Assembly (NCBI RefSeq): GCF_026626885.1
Contig: NZ_JAPNOA010000025.1
Span: forward strand, 101,471 to 165,470
Direction: 5' to 3'
DNA: 64,000 nt
Source: Parathalassolituus penaei
GTDB lineage: Bacteria; Pseudomonadota; Gammaproteobacteria; Pseudomonadales; Oceanobacteraceae
Part shown: piece after piece, positions 20,155 through 28,858 of the stretch
How positions within the stretch are numbered: position 1 is the first letter of the stretch
How the letters are laid out: each line of letters begins with the position of its first letter
Notes under the pieces: generated by a model
Seen by the model: only the letters and a program-made list of their open reading frames with translations
Told to the model about the DNA's origin: nothing
Database searches by the model: none
Made by a program: the position numbers and the translations under genes

Positions 20155-20493
20155 AATGCCGATCGGTTAAGTCCCGATCGGCATTGCTCAGTCTCGTCAG
20201 AGAGCTGCCCAACTGGCGCAGCTTGTTAATTGTCGACGCTGCTTGCCCTCGTGGGGGACCTTGTCCCCCGGCCGGGCGGGCCTCCCCCTGCTTAGCCCGA
20301 CTGGGCTCGTATCTCCGGTATTCCCCCGACAACGGCGTTTCGACCCCGGCCCGATGGCACATCCCTGTGCCAACGGGCCTAGCGGGGCATCCATGCCCCG
20401 GCCGGGTCGGCCGTTGCGGTGAATCCCGGCTCGCCCAGATGGGCAATTAACGGAGGCCAGCTACGCTGGGCAAAAGCGGCGATCAGCCGCTTT
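20155..20493. repeat. Hairpin-rich, gene-free mosaic element
   Basis: This ~340-bp stretch after aroE is built of short perfect inverted repeats with very small loops. Examples are a 12-bp stem with 7-base loop at 20155-20185, GGGGGAC/GTCCCCC at 20253-20269, AGCCC/GGGCT at 20294-20307, TGGCACA/TGTGCCA at 20355-20372 nested in GGCCCG/CGGGCC at 20348-20379, CGGGGCAT/ATGCCCCG at 20383-20400, CCAGC/GCTGG at 20457-20469 and AAAGCGGC/GCCGCTTT at 20473-20493. Open frames across it have low-complexity, non-protein-like translations. It resembles an interspersed mosaic repeat or a multi-stem RNA. The first stem lacks a T-run, so it is a poor rho-independent terminator. Confidence 0.65.
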
Positions 20494-20535
20494 CCCGTTA
20501 GCCGCTTTTCGTCTGGCAGGGGTCTCGCGCCTGAA

Positions 20536-22263
20536 TCAGTTACCAAAACCCAGACGGTAAACACTGGTGGTACCACTCACTTCGTTACCCACGGCAATAA
20601 AGTGCTCGCCGTTGGTGCTGAAGTAATCAATGGATTCAGGGCCCAGGTCACCGGCGGCGCTGTTGTAGGTGCCGTTGCTGCATTCACCGTCTTCGTTCAC
20701 TTCTGTGCAGACTGGCTGGCTGAAATCACGGTTGTTGAGCATGCTCTGGAATACCGGTGCCGTCGGGTCGGTTACTTCGTACACCAGCACACCACTCTGA
20801 CGCTCCAGACCCACAAACGCGAAGGTACGGTTGCCAATGGTGGCAGCTTCGATGGCTTCCGGTTCGGTACCTTTGTCATCCGAACGGCTGTCAGCGGAGT
20901 CGTTACTCTCGTGGTCGGAGTTGAAGTGATCCGGATCGGCGGCGTAGACACGCTGAGCGATATCATCACCGCTATCGAACACCAATTCGGCAGAGCTGTT
21001 CCAGATCGAGAAGGAACGGGCACCGAAGGCATACAGGGTGTCGGTGGCGGCGATGCTGTCGCGGTCATCCACAAACTTCAGACGCTTGAGCTGGTTGTTA
21101 TCGTTGAGTGCGGCTTTCAGCGGGTGGGCAGCATCCACCTTGTCATACAGATCACCACCACGCGCCTCGTCGAGGTAATCACCGTATTCACGGCCGTCAC
21201 CTTCGTTGGCGGACAGGATGTAGGTGGCACCGTTCACTTCAAAGCTGGCCAGGGTGTCTGGCATGTACAGACCGGCCAGTTGTTCGTAGCTGGCGAATTC
21301 ACCAGGGCCCGCATCCTTGTTGGAAGCATCCAGCTGGTTGCCGGAAGCGCTGTTCCAGGATTTTTCGCCCAGCGCCTTGATAGCGCTGACGCTGGCGTTT
21401 TTCACGTCAATGATGGCGATAGCGTTGTTTTCCTGCAGCGATACCCAGGCGGTTTTACCGTCCTTGCTGAGGGTCATGTATTCCGGTTCGAGATCCTGCG
21501 CCACTGTGGTACCGGCCGGGCCGGTAATACGTACGGCGGCTGGCAGTTCGCTGGCACGGCTGGCACCAGTGTTGAAGTCGGTGAAACCAACCTGATGTAC
21601 CACGGCCTTGTCGGCAGCAAAACCGGCGCTGATATCAACGATGGTCACGGAACCCTGAGGGTCTACGCTGTAATCGCTGGAAGGCTCACCTTCGTTGGCG
21701 CTGAGGATGTATTGACCATCGGCCGACAGGGTCACCATGTCTGGCAGCGAACCGGCGCTGTAAGTACCCAGCAGTTCGAGGGTGTCAGAACGGTAAAGAG
21801 CGATCAGACCCGCATCCTGCTTGTTGGCGGCTTCAATGGCCACGGCAACCAGACCCTGTTTGGCAGACACGCTGTTGGCGGCGCCAATCTCGATACCGGC
21901 GGCTTCGGAAGCGGTGTTGAGGTTGATGGTGCCGGTATGGGATGGCACTCCGCTGCTGGACAGGCTCAACACGTCGACGGTGGCTTGCTGGGCATTCACA
22001 ACGTACAGCTTGCCGGAGCAGCTGTCGTAACTGACGATTTCCGCCGCACCGCTGGCGAATTCACTGTCGGACGCATAGGTGCCGACCAGTTCCATACTCA
22101 GGGTGCCGGTTGGGGTGCTGGTGGCGGCTGTGGATGCCTGGCAGCTGATCCCCAGCGCTTCGATGGCGCTGGTTTTGTCGTTGTTGTCGTCACCACCACA
22201 GGCTGCAAGGGTGGAGGTAATGGCGATGGTCAGCAGGGACTGACGGAACAGAGCCGGAGACAT
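20536..22263 (-). CDS. Choice-of-anchor I domain lipoprotein
   Basis: ATG 22263 follows AGGAAG and begins a lipoprotein signal (MSPALFRQSLLTIAITSTLAAC), with the lipobox Cys near residue 23. The 575-residue mature part looks like a beta-propeller made of repeated units such as YVVNAQQATVDVLSL, YILSANEGEPSSDY and YILSANEGDGREYGDY, typical of the choice-of-anchor I family. The biochemical role is unknown; related proteins are often annotated next to or fused with alkaline phosphatases. A Pho-box-like element at 22314-22331 suggests phosphate control. It is likely outer-membrane or surface anchored. Confidence 0.82.
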   Translation of the reverse strand: MSPALFRQSLLTIAITSTLAACGGDDNNDKTSAIEALGISCQASTAATSTPTGTLSMELVGTYASDSEFASGAAEIVSYDSCSGKLYVVNAQQATVDVLSLSSSGVPSHTGTINLNTASEAAGIEIGAANSVSAKQGLVAVAIEAANKQDAGLIALYRSDTLELLGTYSAGSLPDMVTLSADGQYILSANEGEPSSDYSVDPQGSVTIVDISAGFAADKAVVHQVGFTDFNTGASRASELPAAVRITGPAGTTVAQDLEPEYMTLSKDGKTAWVSLQENNAIAIIDVKNASVSAIKALGEKSWNSASGNQLDASNKDAGPGEFASYEQLAGLYMPDTLASFEVNGATYILSANEGDGREYGDYLDEARGGDLYDKVDAAHPLKAALNDNNQLKRLKFVDDRDSIAATDTLYAFGARSFSIWNSSAELVFDSGDDIAQRVYAADPDHFNSDHESNDSADSRSDDKGTEPEAIEAATIGNRTFAFVGLERQSGVLVYEVTDPTAPVFQSMLNNRDFSQPVCTEVNEDGECSNGTYNSAAGDLGPESIDYFSTNGEHFIAVGNEVSGTTSVYRLGFGN

Positions 22264-22313
22264 GAGAAACTTCCTGTTGGGAAATGAGAATTTCTCCATA
22301 CTGGCTATGCAAA

Positions 22314-22331
22314 ATGACAAAATAATGACGT
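22314..22331 (-). promoter_or_regulatory. Candidate Pho box upstream of the choice-of-anchor I gene
   Basis: On the minus strand two 7-mers, ACGTCAT and TTGTCAT, are separated by the AT-rich TATT. This matches the CTGTCAT-N4-CTGTCAT Pho-box pattern at 11 of 14 positions, about 50 bases upstream of the start codon. No phosphate gene lies next to it, so the call rests on the motif only. Confidence 0.4.
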
Positions 22332-22619
22332 TTTGTTACGTGATGTTACGTGTTGAGTTGGTATTACAACAAATAACGGAGTGCCAACGATGGCACACAA
22401 AGCTGGCAGAACATCTTTTTGCCAATTTTGCGATTACTTGAGGGAGTGTGTCGTAAAAGTCATGTTGTTCGAAAAGCAGATTGTACGACTAAGCTGTCAT
22501 GTCTGTTTTTTAATCAATAAAATAGCTCTGTCGCTGGATACACAACGTAACGATTGATTACATAATAATCAACAACCTCCACAACGCCCGACGGCCACTA
22601 CTTCAGGAGCTGTTTTGCC
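22332..22619. other. Divergent intergenic gap without a recognised gene
   Basis: The gap between the lipoprotein and J-domain genes is AT-richer than its flanks. It holds a small palindrome, GTGCCA-ACGA-TGGCAC at 22381-22396. No coding sequence, RNA gene or convincing promoter is visible. Confidence 0.4.
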
Positions 22620-23060
22620 ATGAACCTGCAACCACATCTTGCTGTATTGGGACTGGATGCCGATGCCAGCCGCCAGCAAGTTCGGGAGCGTTACCGCAAG
22701 CTGGTGATGTTCTATCACCCGGATCGTAATCCCGCCGGTATTGAGCAGTTCCGGGCCATTCGTCAGGCGTATGAATTCCTGCTGGCCGCAGGTATTCCGG
22801 ATCGCGAGGAAGAAGCCGTTGAGCGCGCCCATGCGCAGGCAGCGTCCCTGTCCGGGGTACAGCAGCAAGCCACTCAATCAACGCCAGAATCGCAGCAAGA
22901 ACAGCAGCAGGCCAAACCTGAGGCAGAACCTGCGGGCAACCTGTATCAGCTTAACTCTGAGCGTCGTCGTAACCGCCGTCGTGGCACTCCCGGCGATCGT
23001 CGTTTTGAATTTATTATGGAAGACCAGTACAAGGGCACCCAGGTGCGTATTCTGGTCTGA
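22620..23060 (+). CDS. Short J-domain (DnaJ-like) protein
   Basis: The 146-residue protein has an N-terminal J domain (about 1-65) with the essential HPD in MFYHPDRNPAGIEQFRAIRQAYEFLL. A Gln-rich linker (about 75-105) and a basic tail with RRRNRRRGTPGDRR follow. It lacks the Gly/Phe and zinc-finger regions of DnaJ. Such proteins stimulate Hsp70 ATPase for specific clients, and the client here is unknown. AGGAG lies upstream of ATG 22620. Confidence 0.85.
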   Translation: MNLQPHLAVLGLDADASRQQVRERYRKLVMFYHPDRNPAGIEQFRAIRQAYEFLLAAGIPDREEEAVERAHAQAASLSGVQQQATQSTPESQQEQQQAKPEAEPAGNLYQLNSERRRNRRRGTPGDRRFEFIMEDQYKGTQVRILV

Positions 23061-23090
23061 GAGCTGTCTTCTGACGCGATAAAAATCCAT

Positions 23091-23121
23091 AAAAAAAGCC
23101 GGCATCAGCCGGCTCTTTTTA
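23091..23121. terminator. Bidirectional terminator
   Basis: The inverted repeat AAAAAAAGCCGGC / GCCGGCTCTTTTT, with an ATCA loop, sits between the convergent J-domain and YebC-family genes. Confidence 0.85.
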
Positions 23122-23148
23122 TGGGTACCGTTAAAGGTACAACTACAC

Positions 23149-23871
23149 TCAGCCTTCGAATTCGCCGTTGTGGAAGATCTGCTGTACGTCTTCCAGGTCG
23201 TTGATCAGACCGGCAAAACGTTCGAACTGCGCAACGTCATCACCGCTGATCGGGTGTGGCATCTGTGGCAGGTAGGTGATTTCTTCCATTTCAAAATCAA
23301 TGTCGGCTTTCCAGTCGGTCAGCGCAGTTTTGGTTTTGAAGAATTCGGTAGGCGGAACCAGCACGGTCACCATGCCGTCTTCACATTCGATGTCGGTTAC
23401 ATCCACATCGGCTTCCAGCAGCACTTCCATCGCTTCATCTTCGGTTTCACCGGCGAACACAAACATGGCGCGGTGATCGAACATGTGGGAGACAGAACCC
23501 TGGGTGCCCAGCTTGGCCTTGCACTTGGAGAACACACCACGGATTTCACCGAAGGTGCGGTTCGGGTTGTCGGTCAGGGCGCTGATCAGCACCATGGCGC
23601 CGCCAGGACCAATACCTTCATACAGAGCTGCCTGGTAGTCTTCGCCTACGCCGCCCTTGGCCTTGTCGATAGCCTTTTCGATAACGTGGCTTGGAACCTG
23701 GTCCTTCTTGGCGCGATCGATGATGCTGCGCAGGGACAGGTTGCCACTTGGGTCTACACCGCCAGCCTTGGCGACCATGTAGATTTCACGGCCGTACCGG
23801 GAGTAGACCTTGGTTTTTGCCGCGGCCGTTTTGGCCATGGATTCTTTACGGTTTTGATACGCTCTGCCCAT
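23149..23871 (-). CDS. YebC/PmpR family protein
   Basis: The 240-residue protein has the family core: VYSRYGREIYMVAKAGG, NLSLRSIIDRAKKDQVPSHVIEKAIDKAKGG, YEGIGPGGAMVLISALTDNPNRT and GSVSHMFDHRAMFVF. It ends with the acidic LINDLEDVQQIFHN segment. YebC proteins were described as transcriptional regulators and more recently linked to translation of proline-rich stretches on ribosomes. The start MGRAYQNRKESMAKT resembles the short YeeN-like form. Confidence 0.9.
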   Translation of the reverse strand: MGRAYQNRKESMAKTAAAKTKVYSRYGREIYMVAKAGGVDPSGNLSLRSIIDRAKKDQVPSHVIEKAIDKAKGGVGEDYQAALYEGIGPGGAMVLISALTDNPNRTFGEIRGVFSKCKAKLGTQGSVSHMFDHRAMFVFAGETEDEAMEVLLEADVDVTDIECEDGMVTVLVPPTEFFKTKTALTDWKADIDFEMEEITYLPQMPHPISGDDVAQFERFAGLINDLEDVQQIFHNGEFEG

Positions 23872-23956
23872 GGTTCACTGTCTTGTATGCAAAAAGTGGA
23901 GTGAAAAAACAGCAGAATTGTACCCCTCAGGGCGCTTAAAGTCTTGCGCTGTGGGG

Positions 23957-24691
23957 TTATTCGCTATCGTCGTCGCTGTTTGTAGCACCCTGACCATGCA
24001 ACCAGGGTTTGCCTGCCAGATATCTGACCTTGAACAGCTCAAAATACTGCGCCAGCACATCGGCGCGTTCTGGGTCGCCCAGCAACCGCAAAATATCGAC
24101 CGTCACTTCCGCCGTCCCCAGCTGGTGCGGGTGATACGACTCTCGCAGGCGGTAATCACGCTCGGCTACCGGCTCAATCCCCAGCACCGGCAGCTGATTC
24201 AGCCAGGTACTGCGGAACATCTTGCGCGCCTCGCGCCAGGTTCCATCCAGAATCACCATCAGCGGAATACGACGCTCGCCACTGGCTTGTGGGGTATCGA
24301 GATACGCCTGCAGGCGTTCCGGGCTATTCAGCTGGCGCTCGGCTTCAGCGTACTGGAACGGAAACACAATCACCGGAGCGTAGGCCGGGTTCGCCAGTAA
24401 TGCCAGCAACTCGGCCTGTGGTTCGGTACGGTGCCAGCGATAGGCATGGTTATCGGTCAGAATATCCGCCACCAGACGCCCGCTGTTGCTCGGTTTGAAC
24501 ACCTCGCCATGGAAATACAGCAGGCACACCGCCACCTGACCCGCCGGTGCCGGGCGTTCATTGCAGATACATTGCGCCGGTGTCAGCAGACATTCCTGGC
24601 AACGCTGAACACGACCACCACGGGCCAGAAATTCGCGGCGGGATTCGGCTTTTTCAGCCGCCCGCAAACGGGTAACGGAGTTGTCGAGCAT
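23957..24691 (-). CDS. DTW-domain tRNA-uridine aminocarboxypropyltransferase
   Basis: From ATG 24691 the product is 244 residues. Three clustered cysteine pairs (RCQECLLTPAQCICNE) near residue 31 and the DTW motif in VILDGTWREARKMFR near 140 identify the family (TapT/YfiP), which makes acp3U in tRNA. The C-terminal LREYH-type segment (RLRESYHPHQLGTAEV) is also characteristic. The frame stays open further upstream but that part looks non-coding. No clear ribosome site precedes 24691, so the start is uncertain. Confidence 0.85.
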   Translation of the reverse strand: MLDNSVTRLRAAEKAESRREFLARGGRVQRCQECLLTPAQCICNERPAPAGQVAVCLLYFHGEVFKPSNSGRLVADILTDNHAYRWHRTEPQAELLALLANPAYAPVIVFPFQYAEAERQLNSPERLQAYLDTPQASGERRIPLMVILDGTWREARKMFRSTWLNQLPVLGIEPVAERDYRLRESYHPHQLGTAEVTVDILRLLGDPERADVLAQYFELFKVRYLAGKPWLHGQGATNSDDDSE

Positions 24692-24830
24692 GATGGCGTG
24701 GTGTCGCAGCAAAGGGGCGCGGATTATCCAACGCCAGCACCGGCAAGGCCAGTGTGGAGGCAGTTTTATTCCGGAGGCTGAGTCGCCTCTTGATGTGGCC
24801 GTTTTAGCACCGTAAGGCAGGCCGGATTGA

Positions 24831-25127
24831 TCAGTCGTCCTTGTTGAGTCTCGACAAGGCGATGTCATAGACCTCATTGCGGTTGCGTTTGCCGACGGCA
24901 ATGACGGTTACCGTGATCACATCATCCTGTACCGAATATACCAGGCGGTAGCCCAGCTGGCGCAGTTTGATCTTGTAGAGATTAGTGGCACCGGACATTG
25001 CCGCAGAGGGGACGTGCGGGTTGGCCAGCCGTTCGTGGAGTTTGTTCTTGAACTGTTCGCGGACGGTATGACCCAGCTTGTTCCACTCCTTGAGCGCCGA
25101 TTTCTTGAACTCAAGGCTATAAGTCAT
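24831..25127 (-). CDS. RelE/StbE family toxin
   Basis: The 98-residue basic protein (YSLEFKKSALKEWNKLG, then YKIKLRQLGYRLVYSVQDD and VIAVGKRNRNEVYD) is a typical RelE-fold mRNA interferase. It overlaps the antitoxin gene by 11 bp, the usual coupled toxin-antitoxin arrangement with the antitoxin first. It would cleave mRNA at the ribosome when freed of antitoxin. Confidence 0.92.
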   Translation of the reverse strand: MTYSLEFKKSALKEWNKLGHTVREQFKNKLHERLANPHVPSAAMSGATNLYKIKLRQLGYRLVYSVQDDVITVTVIAVGKRNRNEVYDIALSRLNKDD

Positions 25128-25365
25128 CCAGTGACACCTTCACGGACTCCTCGTTTGTTCGTTCCTTGACCAGCTTCAACAGCTCGGCATCGTCGATCAG
25201 CTCCATCAGCGCTTCATAGGCTTGAGCCGGGACGCAATAAAATGCCGGTTCGTTGCGATTCAGTACGGCAATCGGCATACCGTCACCACTGGCGACAACC
25301 TTCATCGGGTTGGCTTTTAACTCGGAAATACTGGCAGCGATCTCGGTCAGAATCTGGTGTGTCAT
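25117..25365 (-). CDS. RelB/StbD (Phd-YefM-like) antitoxin
   Basis: Start at ATG 25365 after GAGGGT gives an 82-residue protein. The N-terminal half (EIAASISELKANPMKVVASGDGMPIAVLNRNEPAFYCVP) matches the Phd/YefM DNA-binding fold, and the acidic C-terminus (about 60-82) would wrap the toxin. A 20-bp perfect palindrome lies 15 bp upstream and is the likely autoregulatory operator. Confidence 0.9.
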   Translation of the reverse strand: MTHQILTEIAASISELKANPMKVVASGDGMPIAVLNRNEPAFYCVPAQAYEALMELIDDAELLKLVKERTNEESVKVSLDDL

Positions 25366-25379
25366 CAAATAACCCTCAA

Positions 25380-25399
25380 AAGACCTGTTAACAGGTCTT
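25380..25399. promoter_or_regulatory. Palindromic operator of the toxin-antitoxin pair
   Basis: AAGACCTGTTAACAGGTCTT is a perfect 20-bp dyad just upstream of the antitoxin start. Antitoxin dimers of this family bind such sites to repress their own operon. Confidence 0.75.
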
Positions 25400-25475
25400 A
25401 GTTTAGATCTTCTGATAGCGTGAGGCGAGTGTAAAGATGGAGCGTTGGGCAGTGAGTTAAAAGGGTTTAATCCGC

Positions 25476-26264
25476 TCACCCGCCGTAATGTTTGAGAAAC
25501 GGCCGTGCGACTTGCCAGAGGTTAAACCCGGCGCGTTCGCTCCAGAGCTGGGCCTGTTCACGAATGGTACGGGAGTCGGCTAACGGTCGTTCGCCTGGGG
25601 CGGGTTTACGCGCCCAGATGATCCAGTTGCCGTCTTTGGTGGTGTTGTGGAGCAGGGTCGGGAAGCGCACCTTGAGCTGGTTGAGCCAGTCGCCGTGTTC
25701 GCGATGTTCGCGCCACAGGTTCAGCACCAGCCAGCCGCCGGGGGCGAGGTGGCGATGACAGCGGTCGAGGAACTGTTCGTGTAACTGTTGCTGGTCGAGT
25801 CCGGTAGACAGGTACAGGTCGCTGATCAGCCATTGGCATTGGCGGTCGGCGTGGGTTTCCAGATACAGCCCGGCATCCATAAAGGTCAGTTGCAGGCGTG
25901 GGTCGCGTGGCAGGCCAAAATACTGGCGGGCAACGCGGCCAACCGCTTCGCGCAGATCAACGGCGTTGATCTGCGCTTGTGGTAACCAGTCGAGCAGCGA
26001 GCGCGCCATGCTGCCGCCACCGAGGCCGAGCAGGGTGATCTGCTGCGGTGCCTGTTCCACGTGGAACAGGGTCAGCAGGGCGGCCATTGCACGGCTGTAG
26101 TCGTGTTGCAGCTGCGCCGGTTTGCTTTTCAGCAGGCAGCTTTGTTCGTCCGTGGTGCCAAAACTCAGGTAACGCTTGTTGCCGTCATCAAAGACCTGAA
26201 TCAGGCCCCAGGAGTCGTAACAGCGGTGAATTTCATTTGCGGGGACAAACCAGTCGGCCGCCAT
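25476..26264 (-). CDS. Spermidine synthase-like methyltransferase-fold protein
   Basis: The 262-residue protein shows the SpeE-like fold: YDSWGLIQVFDDGNKRYLSFG near 16, the nucleotide loop ITLLGLGGGSMARSLLDWLP near 75, and INAVDLREAVGRVARQYFGLP. The second-half segment DAGLYLETHADRQCQWLISDLY resembles the active-site region. Many such stand-alone homologues lack proven polyamine activity, so the substrate is uncertain. It lies 27 bp upstream of nothing essential on its own strand and downstream of argA, possibly in the same leftward transcript. Confidence 0.75.
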   Translation of the reverse strand: MAADWFVPANEIHRCYDSWGLIQVFDDGNKRYLSFGTTDEQSCLLKSKPAQLQHDYSRAMAALLTLFHVEQAPQQITLLGLGGGSMARSLLDWLPQAQINAVDLREAVGRVARQYFGLPRDPRLQLTFMDAGLYLETHADRQCQWLISDLYLSTGLDQQQLHEQFLDRCHRHLAPGGWLVLNLWREHREHGDWLNQLKVRFPTLLHNTTKDGNWIIWARKPAPGERPLADSRTIREQAQLWSERAGFNLWQVARPFLKHYGG

Positions 26265-26290
26265 ACTCTGTTTCCTTGCCGGGCTATGGG

Positions 26291-27595
26291 TTACAGGCCT
26301 TTAAAAAAGACCTTGGAGTTTCGCTGGTAGTTATACAGCTTCTGGCGTTCTTCCGGCAGGTCGGTGACTTCGCCAGCCACAAAGCCCTGTTCGATAAACC
26401 AGTGCGCGGTACGGGTGGTCAGAACAAACAGCTGTTTGTAGTGGCGACGCCGGGCTTCCTGTTCGATCTGCTCCAGCAGCATGGTGCCACGATGGCCACG
26501 ACGGTAATCCGGGTGTACAGCAACGCAGGCCAGTTCGGCGCGGTCGTCGGAGTACGGATACAGCGCCGCACAGGCGGTGATCATGCCGTCGCGCTCAATC
26601 ACGTTAAAGCGGTGGATTTCGTTTTCCAGCAGCTCTCGCGAACGACGCACCAGAATGCCTTCGTCTTCCAGCGGTTTGAGCAGGGCCAGAATGCCGGAAA
26701 CGTCGTCGATACGGGCCGGACGCAACTGGTCGTACGGGTCCTGGGTCACCAGGGTGCCAGTACCTTCGCGGGTGAAGAGTTCTTCCAGCAGGGCGCCGTC
26801 CTGGGCGTAACTGACCAGATGCACACGGGACACACCGGATTTCACGGCTCTCAGCGCCAGCTCGGCGTGGCAACGGGCTTCGCCTTCCATACGCTGGATG
26901 TCCTGGGCCAACATGCCGCAGGTGACTTCGTGTTCGGTATGGCCGTCTTCATCGAGAATGCCGCCGTTCTGACCCAGCAGGATCAGTTTGTCGGCCTTGA
27001 GGCTGAGGGCGGTTTGCAGCGCCACATCTTCAACCGCGAGGTTAAAGACTTCCCCTGAAGGTGAATAACCCAGACATGACAACAGCACGGTGTTGCCACT
27101 CTGCAGCAGGTCGGCAATCACCTGATGGTCGATACGACGCACTTCACCGGTGTGCTGGAAGTCGATGCCGTCGATCACACCCAGCGGTTTGGCGGTAATG
27201 AAGTTGCCGCTCAGTACGCGCAGACGGGCACCGTGCATCGGGGAGTTTGGCAAACCGACCGACATGCGTGATTCGATATCGGCTTTGACGTAACCCACAG
27301 CGGCTTTTACGGCGGTCAGGGCATTGCTGTCGGTGATGCGCAGGTCGTTATGAAAACGGCTGCGTACACCGAGGGTGCGCAGGGCGGCATCAATTTGTGG
27401 ACGTGCGCCATGCACCAGCACCAGGCGTACACCGAGGCTGTTGAGCAGGGCGATGTCCTGCACCACGTTGTTGAAGTTGTCATCGCTGATGGCGTCGCCA
27501 TCAAACATCAACACGAAGGTTTTGCCCCGGTGAGCATTAATGTAGGGGGATGACTGGCGGAACCATTGCACGTAGGCGGTGGTGTCGGTGGTCAA
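26291..27595 (-). CDS. argA: N-acetylglutamate synthase
   Basis: The 434-residue protein starts at TTG 27595, seven bases after GAGGA. It has an N-terminal amino-acid kinase-like domain (about 25-285, with LVLVHGARPQIDAAL) and a C-terminal GNAT domain (about 290-434, with LACVAVHPDYRRGHRGTMLLEQIEQEA). It acetylates glutamate with acetyl-CoA, the first step of arginine synthesis. argE lies just upstream on the same strand. Confidence 0.96.
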   Translation of the reverse strand: MTTDTTAYVQWFRQSSPYINAHRGKTFVLMFDGDAISDDNFNNVVQDIALLNSLGVRLVLVHGARPQIDAALRTLGVRSRFHNDLRITDSNALTAVKAAVGYVKADIESRMSVGLPNSPMHGARLRVLSGNFITAKPLGVIDGIDFQHTGEVRRIDHQVIADLLQSGNTVLLSCLGYSPSGEVFNLAVEDVALQTALSLKADKLILLGQNGGILDEDGHTEHEVTCGMLAQDIQRMEGEARCHAELALRAVKSGVSRVHLVSYAQDGALLEELFTREGTGTLVTQDPYDQLRPARIDDVSGILALLKPLEDEGILVRRSRELLENEIHRFNVIERDGMITACAALYPYSDDRAELACVAVHPDYRRGHRGTMLLEQIEQEARRRHYKQLFVLTTRTAHWFIEQGFVAGEVTDLPEERQKLYNYQRNSKVFFKGL

Positions 27596-27620
27596 TGAGT
27601 GATCCTCGTCTGGACGCTCG

Positions 27621-28805
27621 TTAGGCGCTCGGGGTTACACAAAAACGGTCAATCAGGTTACAGAGCAGTTCGATGCAGGGCTCGATCTGATCATGGGCCA
27701 GGTATTCGTCGACCTGGTGGGCCTGGTCAATACTGCCAGGGCCCAACACCAGGGTTTCCATTCCCAGTTGCTGCAGGAACGGTGCTTCGGTGGCAAACGC
27801 CACGGCTTCACTGCTGAAGCCGGTCAGGCGCTCGGCGACCTGCACCAGATCACTGCTGGCCGGCGTTTCAAATGGGTCGATACCGGGGAAGTGGCTGTAC
27901 ATCTCGAAGCCCACTTCGTTCTGGGCGGCAATGGGATTAACACGACGGCGGATTTCGTCGCGCAGCTCGTCGTTGCTCATGCCCGGCAGTGGGCGCAGGT
28001 CGAACGCCAGTTCACAGGAACCACAAATGCGGTTGGGGTTGTCACCACCGTGGATGCAGCCGAAGTTCATGGTAGGCACCGATACCGAGAACAGTGGGTT
28101 CTGGTATTTGGCCGCCAGTTCACGCCGCAGGTTTTTCAGCTCGCCCAACACGTCATGCATCGCATCGAGACTGTTGATGCCCAGCGCCGGGTTGGAAGAG
28201 TGCCCGGCCTTGCCGGTCAGGCGTATGCTTTCCATGATGATGCCCTTGTGCATACGAATCGGCCGCAGGCTGGTCGGTTCGCCGACCACGGCGTAACGAC
28301 CGCGAGGTTTGCCCATCGCTGCCAGCGCACGGGCGCCACTCATGGAGCTTTCTTCGTCGGCGGTGGCCAGCACCATGATCGGCTGTTGCAGATCACTGGC
28401 TTCGTAACGCGCTACGGCCTGTAACACGAGGGCAAAAAAGCCTTTCATGTCGCAGGTGCCAAGGCCGTAAAAGCGGTTATCGCGGTTGCTGAGGGTGAAC
28501 GGGTCGGAGCTCCAGCGTTCCGGATTACAGGGCACGGTGTCGGTGTGACCACTGAGCACCAGGCCGCCGCTGCCGCGGCCAAGGGTGGCCAGCAGGTTGG
28601 CTTTGCCGGGATGTCCGACAACAGGCAGAATCTCGACAGCAAAACCGAGGTCGCCGAACCAGTTGGCGAGCAGCTCGATAACGGCCAGATTGCTCTGGTC
28701 GTATTCGGGTAAAACCGAGCTGATACTGTTGCGGCTGATAAGGGCCGCGAGGGCTTCTTCTACAGAAGGCACAAAGCCCCCAACTTTCTTGACAGAACTG
28801 GACAT
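27621..28805 (-). CDS. argE: Acetylornithine deacetylase
   Basis: At 394 residues it is a standard ArgE of the M20 peptidase family. Metal-binding motifs are LVLSGHTDTVP near 83, GTCDMKGFFAL near 112, ATADEESSMSGA near 143, and GEPTS near 170. It removes the acetyl group from N-acetylornithine. It is 25 bp upstream of argA and divergent from the CYTH/CHAD gene. Confidence 0.95.
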   Translation of the reverse strand: MSSSVKKVGGFVPSVEEALAALISRNSISSVLPEYDQSNLAVIELLANWFGDLGFAVEILPVVGHPGKANLLATLGRGSGGLVLSGHTDTVPCNPERWSSDPFTLSNRDNRFYGLGTCDMKGFFALVLQAVARYEASDLQQPIMVLATADEESSMSGARALAAMGKPRGRYAVVGEPTSLRPIRMHKGIIMESIRLTGKAGHSSNPALGINSLDAMHDVLGELKNLRRELAAKYQNPLFSVSVPTMNFGCIHGGDNPNRICGSCELAFDLRPLPGMSNDELRDEIRRRVNPIAAQNEVGFEMYSHFPGIDPFETPASSDLVQVAERLTGFSSEAVAFATEAPFLQQLGMETLVLGPGSIDQAHQVDEYLAHDQIEPCIELLCNLIDRFCVTPSA

Positions 28806-28858
28806 GATTCAAAGACCTTGTGCTTGCGCAACCCAACGGGGCTTATGAGAATACCGCC

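Noticed and set aside
20155..20185. Rho-independent terminator for aroE
   Set aside because: The stem is strong but no T run follows on either side; it is treated as part of the hairpin-rich element.
20155..20493. CRISPR array in the hairpin-rich region
   Set aside because: The repeats are different inverted repeats, not one direct repeat with regular spacers.
20419..22287. A 622-codon open frame on the plus strand opposite the choice-of-anchor I gene
   Set aside because: It mirrors the lipoprotein gene, whose signal peptide, ribosome site and repeat motifs are clear; the antisense translation has no family features.
26048..27058. A 336-codon plus-strand frame opposite argA and the spermidine-synthase-like gene
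   Set aside because: It crosses two real genes in antisense and has no recognisable domain.
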